Of a DNA stretch of 54,333 bases, positions 26,903 to 33,048 are shown piece after piece. Within the stretch, counting starts at the first letter, position 1. The number at the start of each line of letters is the position of its first letter. A program made the translations under genes and the position numbers. The stretch spans positions 1 through 54,333 of the forward strand of contig DUMZ01000003.1 of the NCBI GenBank assembly GCA_012839565.1, written 5' to 3'. The notes below the pieces were generated by a model that was not told the DNA's origin, made no database searches, and saw nothing but the letters and a program-made list of their open reading frames with translations. This DNA is from Anaerolineaceae bacterium. Lineage in GTDB: Bacteria > Chloroflexota > Anaerolineae > Anaerolineales > Anaerolineaceae.

Positions 26903-28669
26903 TTATCTGCCACCACCGGCACAGGCACATGCACAACCTGCACACGCGCAAGCGCAAGCACATGAACTGCCACCGCCACCACTATGCCAGCCTGATCCAG
27001 AACTGGTGACTTTGGGAATGGGGTTTGTTTGATTGGTTACATTACCAGTGAACACTTTTGAATCACCGATAATGCTTTTTGTCATGTTTGCGCCACCATT
27101 GATAACAGAAGCAGCGAAACTTGCCCCAGGGATACTGGGTAAGCTGAAGCTCGGTCTGGATCCAGAGGAACTCGGAACAGAAGACGCAACTTTGCCAGTG
27201 CCGGCTGTATCCGAAGCAGAACTGCTCATAAATGGACGATAACTGTTGTCATAGCGCCACCACCAACGTGGAACGAAGACGGGCGTGTCCATAAAGGTGC
27301 GTGTGGTGCGGTCCGAAAAGTCTTTATCAAGCATGGTCCATTCAAGCGTATGTTCGAATTGTGCGCTTTTAATTTCGGGTGTATTCGCGCCCTCAACCGC
27401 GCTCCATGCCCGCTGAACGATATCTTTGTAGTAAGCTTTTGTATCAGCGGCGCTGAAACCTTTCATCTTTTGCTCAAGAGATTCAATTAGGTAAACCATC
27501 AAGGCCTGTAAGCCAGTTCTTTGTGTGGGAATTTTTTCATGTGACATGGCGTTAATAAACTGTGTTTCGTAGCCATGTAGGTCTTTGGGTAATGGGTTGG
27601 TGGCTTGAATTTTTAGTGGATCTTGTTGAAGCACTGTAATGGCTTCTTTTTTCAGTAAACCGAACAGTATCATGGTTAGAACCTGGTCCAGGGGTTGTTC
27701 CAGCAGGATGGCCGCTTCAACAGCCGTTAAACCGCGTTTAATGCCGTGGCCTTCAATGGACAGGGTAGGCTTTAAATATTTTAACTTCCGTTTTTCTGTA
27801 GCTTGCTTTTGTTTTGAACTAACAAAAATGGATATGAGTATAACAGCGACCGTTGGAACTAGGAAAGTAGTGCTCCCGCAGATTCTTCCGAAAATTTGTG
27901 AGAATAACGAGTAGGAATTTGATCCAGTATCATTCTCCCTTTGTGGAAATTCCTTAAAACTTAAGATGGCTGATTCAGGAACGGCAGAAGCAGGAAAAGC
28001 AACGCCAAAGAGATATTCAGTGCGCGTGTTGGCATTGGTTGTGTGCCATTCGTACATGACACGTTTGTCTTCAAGAGTCAGCGTGGCAAAAGCGTCTTTG
28101 TCACCTGGCCAGCGTTCAGGGTAATAATATACGCCTTCATTGTCGCCTACATCGGGGGGTAAGACGATGGAAAGGGTGTAATCCGTATTTTTTGATTTAT
28201 CGGCATCAGCGTCAAAATAATTAGGCATGAACTGGAAATTGACGTAATTCTCACGGTCGCCCTGGTCATACGGGAAGAGAACACCCGAAATGCCAACCAC
28301 TTTAGCGAAAACGGTGCCAGTACCACCAGGTGGAATTTGATATTTACCAAGCGCCAGTTCAGCGCCATCCACATAGCTGGAATGGTTTATTTCTGGAACG
28401 AGATTTCCGTTAATTGTCGCACTGATATTGCTGAGTGAATAATCATCACTTGGCAGGCCAAGGTCGACAAAATCAATCGCATGACCGTTAGGGTCGTTTT
28501 CGAAAACCATTTCATAAAGAAGCGTAAGTGTGCCATCGGCTTCAATGATCGCCTGGACGTTGTAACGGGTTACTTTAAAACGATAACTTTGAGCATAGAC
28601 ACTGCTTACAGGCAAGATGATAAGCATTAGCACTGTAATTAGGCTAATGAAAAGGTTTTTTTTATTCAT
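26903..28669 (-). CDS. DUF2207-like membrane protein with C-terminal Cys-Ala repeat tail
   Basis: A 588-residue protein. It has a signal peptide (1-26, ending VYAQ), an extracytoplasmic beta-rich domain of the DUF2207 type (27-260) and one transmembrane segment (about 265-285). A basic stretch (KQKQATEKRKLK) follows, so the remaining 300 residues should be cytoplasmic. This part has a winged-helix-like region (LTAVEAAILLEQPLDQVLTMILFGLLKKEAI), a Trp-rich segment (RWWWRYD), a low-complexity Ser/Pro/Gly linker and the tail CACACACAGCACACAGGGR (570-588), with seven cysteines alternating with alanine. Cys and Ala codons vary synonymously, which argues against simple DNA slippage. ATG has GGAG upstream (TACGGAGTTTGC). 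First of four coupled genes; a plausible substrate of the downstream radical SAM enzyme. Confidence 0.85.
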   Translation of the reverse strand: MNKKNLFISLITVLMLIILPVSSVYAQSYRFKVTRYNVQAIIEADGTLTLLYEMVFENDPNGHAIDFVDLGLPSDDYSLSNISATINGNLVPEINHSSYVDGAELALGKYQIPPGGTGTVFAKVVGISGVLFPYDQGDRENYVNFQFMPNYFDADADKSKNTDYTLSIVLPPDVGDNEGVYYYPERWPGDKDAFATLTLEDKRVMYEWHTTNANTRTEYLFGVAFPASAVPESAILSFKEFPQRENDTGSNSYSLFSQIFGRICGSTTFLVPTVAVILISIFVSSKQKQATEKRKLKYLKPTLSIEGHGIKRGLTAVEAAILLEQPLDQVLTMILFGLLKKEAITVLQQDPLKIQATNPLPKDLHGYETQFINAMSHEKIPTQRTGLQALMVYLIESLEQKMKGFSAADTKAYYKDIVQRAWSAVEGANTPEIKSAQFEHTLEWTMLDKDFSDRTTRTFMDTPVFVPRWWWRYDNSYRPFMSSSASDTAGTGKVASSVPSSSGSRPSFSLPSIPGASFAASVINGGANMTKSIIGDSKVFTGNVTNQTNPIPKVTSSGSGWHSGGGGSSCACACACAGCACACAGGGR

Positions 28670-28741
28670 GCAAACTCCGTACTTAGTCTTCTGGTGTGAT
28701 TATCAGCCTATAACATGATTTTACGTAAGGCAGACAGACCT

Positions 28742-29116
28742 TTACCATTTGGGTTCTTCAGTGATTTGGTAGCTTGTGCCACAACTTTTGCAGTGTACCA
28801 TCGGCGCGCCATTGACGATAGAGATGTCATTTGTGTTAATGGGTGCACCGCAGGCCTGGCAAGTCATGGCGTTAATCTGAACCTGTCCGGGTAAATCAAT
28901 ATTGATATTTACATTTTGTTCCTGGGCTTGCTTTTTTGCACGATGGTTAAAGCGCGCGCCGGCATAAATGAAGGCAAAGCCAATCAGCAAACCGAAAACG
29001 CCGACAAGTAAGCGGGAATCAGGAACATCTGGAGCAAATGCACTCCAGGCGATTAGAACTGAAAAAAAGATAATAACCCCCGCAACGATATAAGAAATAA
29101 TGCTTGCTGCTTTCAA
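28742..29116 (-). CDS. Two-TM protein with C-terminal zinc ribbon
   Basis: A 124-residue protein with hydrophobic segments at 4-26 and 34-53, a short basic stretch (RFNHRAKKQ) and then a C-terminal zinc ribbon C86-x2-C89...C109-x2-C112. The ribbon should lie in the cytoplasm. It sits 72 bp upstream of the Cys-Ala-tailed protein on the same strand and may belong to that transcription unit. Function is not recognised. Confidence 0.7.
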   Translation of the reverse strand: MKAASIISYIVAGVIIFFSVLIAWSAFAPDVPDSRLLVGVFGLLIGFAFIYAGARFNHRAKKQAQEQNVNINIDLPGQVQINAMTCQACGAPINTNDISIVNGAPMVHCKSCGTSYQITEEPKW

Positions 29117-29192
29117 GAGATACTCCTTTTGCTTTCCTTATTCTTATTTATAAACCATTTTCCGTGTTCACAGGCTAGATTATCTAGCTTGT

Positions 29193-30194
29193 TTAAATGT
29201 TTTGGCTACGTAATATGGTATCGAGGCTGTCAAAAGCCTTGGCAGCACCTTCAACAGTGCAAGTAACTGGATTCTCGACAACATAGGCGGGAATACCCAG
29301 CGCGACGGTCAGGTATTTGTCAAGGCCTTTCAGCAGTGATGACCCGCCACACAGCGCGACACCCCGGTCGATAATATCTGATATCAACTCGGGCGGTGTT
29401 TTTTCGAGTACGCGTTTGATGACATTCACGATTTCCTGCAAAGGTTGCTCAAGCGCGTCCACAATTTCGTTCGTACTCAGGCTGACCGGTCTGGGGAGTC
29501 CTGACACCTGGTCCTGGCCTTGAACTTCCATGGTGTGTTCATCTTCAACAGGCAAGGCAGAACCAATGCGCAGTTTAAGTTGTTCCGCAGTGGGTTGACC
29601 AATAATCAGCCCATATTTTTTTCGAACCGTGTTTATAATGGCATCATCGAGCCTTAAACCAGCGACAGGCGAGGTTTCCGCACTGACAAGACCATTCATT
29701 GAGATGATGGCGGCTTGTGTTGTACCAGCGCCGATGCTGATGACCATGTTACCGGTTGGTGTTTTGATGGGCAAATCGATGCCTATCGCTGCAGCCAGCG
29801 GTTGGGGAATAAGATAAACTTCGCGCGCACCTGCACCAAGGCCAGCTTCCTGGACGGCACGACGTTCGACACTGGTGATGCCATAAGGTACAGTGATGAT
29901 GATTTTAGGTTTGAAAAACAATGTTGGACCGGTGACTTTGCGCATCAGTTCGCGAACAAAAATTTCGGTGAGTTCATACTCTGCAATGACGCCATTGCGC
30001 AATGGTCTGACAACTTCAAGAGAGTCAGGAACGCGTCCGAGCATACCCAGAGCGGTGGTGCCGTATTCAACCAGTTTCATCTCGTCAACAACAATGGCGA
30101 CGATGGTCGGTTCCTGCGCTAATATTTTGTTTCCTTCAGCGATTTGTGTATTGAAGGTGCCTAAGTCTATGCCTAATTGTCTTGATAATGCCAT
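29193..30194 (-). CDS. mreB: Rod shape-determining protein MreB
   Basis: Bacterial actin that guides lateral wall synthesis, 333 residues. Actin-fold nucleotide motifs: phosphate-1 GIDLGTFNTQIAEG, phosphate-2 VISIGAGTTQAAIIS and the adenosine loop GVALCGGSSLLKGLDKYL. The IITVPYGITSVERRAVQEA segment is typical of MreB/Mbl. The phosphate-2 and N-terminal strands differ from canonical MreB (IVDIGGGTT). mreC and mreD are not adjacent. AAGGA precedes ATG. It lies upstream of the zinc-ribbon gene and downstream of ruvA. Confidence 0.9.
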   Translation of the reverse strand: MALSRQLGIDLGTFNTQIAEGNKILAQEPTIVAIVVDEMKLVEYGTTALGMLGRVPDSLEVVRPLRNGVIAEYELTEIFVRELMRKVTGPTLFFKPKIIITVPYGITSVERRAVQEAGLGAGAREVYLIPQPLAAAIGIDLPIKTPTGNMVISIGAGTTQAAIISMNGLVSAETSPVAGLRLDDAIINTVRKKYGLIIGQPTAEQLKLRIGSALPVEDEHTMEVQGQDQVSGLPRPVSLSTNEIVDALEQPLQEIVNVIKRVLEKTPPELISDIIDRGVALCGGSSLLKGLDKYLTVALGIPAYVVENPVTCTVEGAAKAFDSLDTILRSQNI

Positions 30195-30218
30195 AATCGT
30201 TTTCCTTGTAACTCGGGT

Positions 30219-30794
30219 TTAGTGGTCAAAGTATTGTAATGTTACTCTAAGTTTATCTTCAATGGTGTCTGGCGTGTCTTTGGGCAGGGCCTGGACTGCG
30301 GCCTGGGCTTCTACAACGCTGTATCCCAAATTGATGAGTGCTTCAATCACAGAATCGTCCACATCACTCATTCGCTTATAGCTTTCACCTGGCAGGGTGG
30401 GGACTTTACCTTGCATGTGGATAAGGATTTTTTGAGCGGTCTTTTTGCCTATTCCGGGTACTTTGCTGAAGAAATCGGGTTCTTCGCTAATAATAGCGCG
30501 ACGAATATTATCCATCGACAAGGTGGAAAGGATGGCCATTGCCGATTTTGGTCCCACACCGCCAACGCCTAAAAAGTGAATGAACATGGTCTTTTCTTCA
30601 AGGCTCTCAAAGCCATAAAGTGCCAAAAGGTCTTCCCGGACAATAAAGTGTGTATGCAAGAAAATGGATTGCCCAAGGCTAAGTTCCGTGGCGGTAGCAT
30701 GGGTAACAAAGACTTCAAAGCCTAAACCGGAAATATCGATAGTTATCGCGTTGTCGCTGATTTGACTTACTTTGCCACTAATGCTGTTAATCAT
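30219..30794 (-). CDS. ruvA: Holliday junction branch migration protein RuvA
   Basis: A 191-residue RuvA, which tetramerises on Holliday junctions and loads RuvB. It has the N-terminal OB fold (MINSISGKVSQISDNAITIDISGLGFEV), paired helix-hairpin-helix motifs (FLGVGGVGPKSAMAIL, KVPGIGKKTAQKI) and a C-terminal RuvB-binding helix (ALINLGYSVVEAQAAVQAL). ATG overlaps the end of the SpoU-type methyltransferase gene by 8 bp. ruvB is absent from this cluster. Confidence 0.96.
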   Translation of the reverse strand: MINSISGKVSQISDNAITIDISGLGFEVFVTHATATELSLGQSIFLHTHFIVREDLLALYGFESLEEKTMFIHFLGVGGVGPKSAMAILSTLSMDNIRRAIISEEPDFFSKVPGIGKKTAQKILIHMQGKVPTLPGESYKRMSDVDDSVIEALINLGYSVVEAQAAVQALPKDTPDTIEDKLRVTLQYFDH

Positions 30795-31608
30795 GGTTTC
30801 TCTTTATTCCGTTGTGTTGGTTAAAAATCTCATAAAGAATTATACCCGTTGCCATGGATAAATTAAGCGAATCACATGCGCCAATCATGGGGATACGAAC
30901 CATTTCATGACATAGCGCGCTGAGTTGGGCTGATAGGCCTTCGCGTTCAGAGCCAATAAGCAAAAGTGTATTATCGCTATATGGGTAGGTGAAAGCGTTT
31001 TGTTCGGCTTTATCGGACGTGCCAATAATTGACAAATCATCGAGTGCTCTCGTTATTTGCGCGAGTTGCGCGTAGTCTAGCTTGAAAATGGGCGTTGTAA
31101 AGATCGCGCCCATGGAAGCTTTGACTGCGACGGGGTCGTATGGGTCGGTTGAATTAGGCAGCAGGAACAAAGCTGATACACCGGTAGCATCACAAGTGCG
31201 CAAAACGGTGCCCAGGTTTCCGGGATTTTGAATGGCTTCTATGGCAAGATAGATGCGTTTTTGATTTTCATCGTTGAGATTTAGCGTGTTAATATCCCGC
31301 CAGTTTTGCTTTGCCAGGGCGGCGATTCCCTGGGGTTTGTCTTTGCGGGCAATACTTTCAAATGCATTAGTACTTAATTCGAGAATGTCAATCTGCTTTT
31401 TTATTGCCAGGTCAACAAGGGATTTCCCATAATCGCTTATCAGCCATTCAGGAGAGATGATGATTTGCTGTATTTCAGCGTTTGAATCAAAAGCTTGACC
31501 GACTAATTTCAAGCCTTCAACGAGAAATAATCCCGATTCACTTCTGTGCTTTGCCAGATGCAGAGAACGAAGAAATTTTACTTGTGGGTTTGATGTAGAC
31601 GTGATCAT
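30787..31608 (-). CDS. TrmH/SpoU family RNA 2'-O-ribose methyltransferase
   Basis: SPOUT-class 2'-O-methyltransferase, 273 residues. The N-terminal substrate-binding domain (ITSTSNPQVKFLRSLHLAKHRSESGLFLVEGLKL) is followed by the knotted domain with AIQNPGNLGTVLRTCDATG (motif 1), LLIGSEREGLS (motif 2) and VRIPMIGACDSLNLSMATGIILYE (motif 3). Likely substrate rRNA or tRNA; the exact site is not predictable. Start ATG 31608 lies one base past the ruvC stop; earlier in-frame TTG/ATG codons (31626, 31623) would overlap ruvC and extend beyond the usual family start. Confidence 0.92.
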   Translation of the reverse strand: MITSTSNPQVKFLRSLHLAKHRSESGLFLVEGLKLVGQAFDSNAEIQQIIISPEWLISDYGKSLVDLAIKKQIDILELSTNAFESIARKDKPQGIAALAKQNWRDINTLNLNDENQKRIYLAIEAIQNPGNLGTVLRTCDATGVSALFLLPNSTDPYDPVAVKASMGAIFTTPIFKLDYAQLAQITRALDDLSIIGTSDKAEQNAFTYPYSDNTLLLIGSEREGLSAQLSALCHEMVRIPMIGACDSLNLSMATGIILYEIFNQHNGIKRNHD

Positions 31609-31609
31609 A

Positions 31610-32110
31610 TCAGCCTTGTTCATCAATCAGACGCTTGTAGCGCGCGTGGGAAAGGTGGCAAATCGCGATCGCCAGCGCGTCTGCGGCATCATCGGGTTTG
31701 GGGATTTCATCCATTTCAAGGATAAATTTAACCATCTCTTGCACCTGCGATTTTGGCGCATTTCCGTTGGATGTAACGGCTTGTTTAACTTCACTGGGGG
31801 TATATTCTGCCGGTTCAAAACCAGCCTGGCTGATGCAAAGGCTGATGACGCCACGGGCTTCGCTGACGGTCATCGCTGTTTTAATGTTTTTCTGGAAGAA
31901 CAGTTTCTCAAGTGCGCATGCATCGGGCTGATATTGCCTAATTAGTTCACGTACTTGATCATAAAGACTGGTCAGGCGCATAGAAGTCGAACTCGTAGCG
32001 CTGGTGCTGAGAACACCATAGGCTACGAGTTCGGGATTTCCGGCTGGGTTTGTTTTTACAAAGCCATACCCGGTTGTGGCGATACCTGGGTCAATACCTA
32101 AAACAAGCAT
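31610..32110 (-). CDS. ruvC: Holliday junction resolvase RuvC
   Basis: Structure-specific endonuclease of 166 residues. The RNase H-like acidic residues are in place: D7 in GIDPGIATTGYG, Glu in ALEKLFFQKN, and the late Asp pair in PDDAADALAIAICH. It starts 5 bp after the yebC stop. Confidence 0.97.
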   Translation of the reverse strand: MLVLGIDPGIATTGYGFVKTNPAGNPELVAYGVLSTSATSSTSMRLTSLYDQVRELIRQYQPDACALEKLFFQKNIKTAMTVSEARGVISLCISQAGFEPAEYTPSEVKQAVTSNGNAPKSQVQEMVKFILEMDEIPKPDDAADALAIAICHLSHARYKRLIDEQG

Positions 32111-32115
32111 TGAAG

Positions 32116-32871
32116 CTAGTCATTTTCCATTGCGGCAATGGCTTCGTCTGTAATTTTGAGATTTGAGTAAACGTTTTGTACGTCGTCAAGATCTTCAAGG
32201 GCCATGATAGTTTTCATGGTCGAAAGGGTATGTTCCAAATCAAGTTCAATTTCATTTTGTGCGACAAAGCGCAATCCGGCTTCTTCAACCTTTAGTTTAG
32301 CGGCAGCAAGGCTGTCGTGAATGGCTTTAAAGGTTTCAATGGAACCGACGATTTCGATGAAGCCATCATCTTCGGTGACGTCATCCGCGCCAGCTTCCAG
32401 AGCAGCTTCAAAGGCTTTGTCAAAATTCTTCCCGTCGGAAGCAACAGAATAGATGGCTTTTCGGTCAAACTGCCAGGTAACAGAGCCGTTTGAAGCCAGT
32501 TCGCCACCCGCTTTACTAAGGATGTGGCGCAACTCGGCAACGGTGCGGTTGCGATTTTCGGTAACGCATTCAATGATGGCAGACACGCCACGCCCCAGAT
32601 AACCTTCGTAAGTAATTTCTTCAAGTTCAACGCCGTCTTTGCTTTCGCCAGTGCCACGTTTGATAGCGCGTTCGATGCTGTCTTTGGGCATATTGTTCGC
32701 GCGGGCTCGGTTCATAGCCAGTTCAAGACTGACGTTCATGCTGGGGTCACCGCCACCAGTTCGGGCAGCAAGTGTAATTTCGCGGGCTAAGCGGGTGAAC
32801 AATGCACCCTTTTTGGCGTCCGCAGCGCCTTTTTTTCGTTTAATTGTGGACCAATGAGAATGTCCTGACAT
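32116..32871 (-). CDS. YebC/PmpR family protein
   Basis: A 251-residue YebC-type protein, with the family signature MSGHSHWSTIKRKKGAADAKKGALFTRLAREI and the central YEGYLGRGVSAIIECVTENRNRT. Long annotated as a transcription regulator; recent work on YebC paralogues points to roles in translation of proline-rich stretches. First gene of yebC-ruvC-spoU-ruvA. Ribosome-binding site AGGAG. Confidence 0.95.
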   Translation of the reverse strand: MSGHSHWSTIKRKKGAADAKKGALFTRLAREITLAARTGGGDPSMNVSLELAMNRARANNMPKDSIERAIKRGTGESKDGVELEEITYEGYLGRGVSAIIECVTENRNRTVAELRHILSKAGGELASNGSVTWQFDRKAIYSVASDGKNFDKAFEAALEAGADDVTEDDGFIEIVGSIETFKAIHDSLAAAKLKVEEAGLRFVAQNEIELDLEHTLSTMKTIMALEDLDDVQNVYSNLKITDEAIAAMEND

Positions 32872-32914
32872 AGTTCTAACTCCTAATATAGTCTTAGTTT
32901 AATGTTCAATAATT

Positions 32915-32923
32915 ATTATACCA
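32915..32923 (-). promoter_or_regulatory. Extended -10 promoter of the yebC-ruv operon
   Basis: On the minus strand TGG is followed by TATAAT (32915-32920), about 45 bp before the yebC ATG. Confidence 0.65.
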
Positions 32924-33048
32924 TTTTAATATGGGTTTTATGTCCATTGTGATAGTAGATATAGTTTTTTGAATGGATTTATTTAATGATGAAAGTTGTC
33001 TAAAGTGTTTGGAATACGGTTTATATGAAAAAACGATTTTGATAAACC

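Noticed and set aside
26903..26990. CA/CG-rich stretch considered as a dinucleotide microsatellite or non-coding repeat
   Set aside because: It is in frame at the end of a long open gene, codons vary synonymously, and the stop codon abuts the next ATG.
32292..32657. 121-codon minus-strand frame inside yebC
   Set aside because: It lies in another frame of yebC on the same strand, which has full family motifs; the alternative product is low in recognisable structure.
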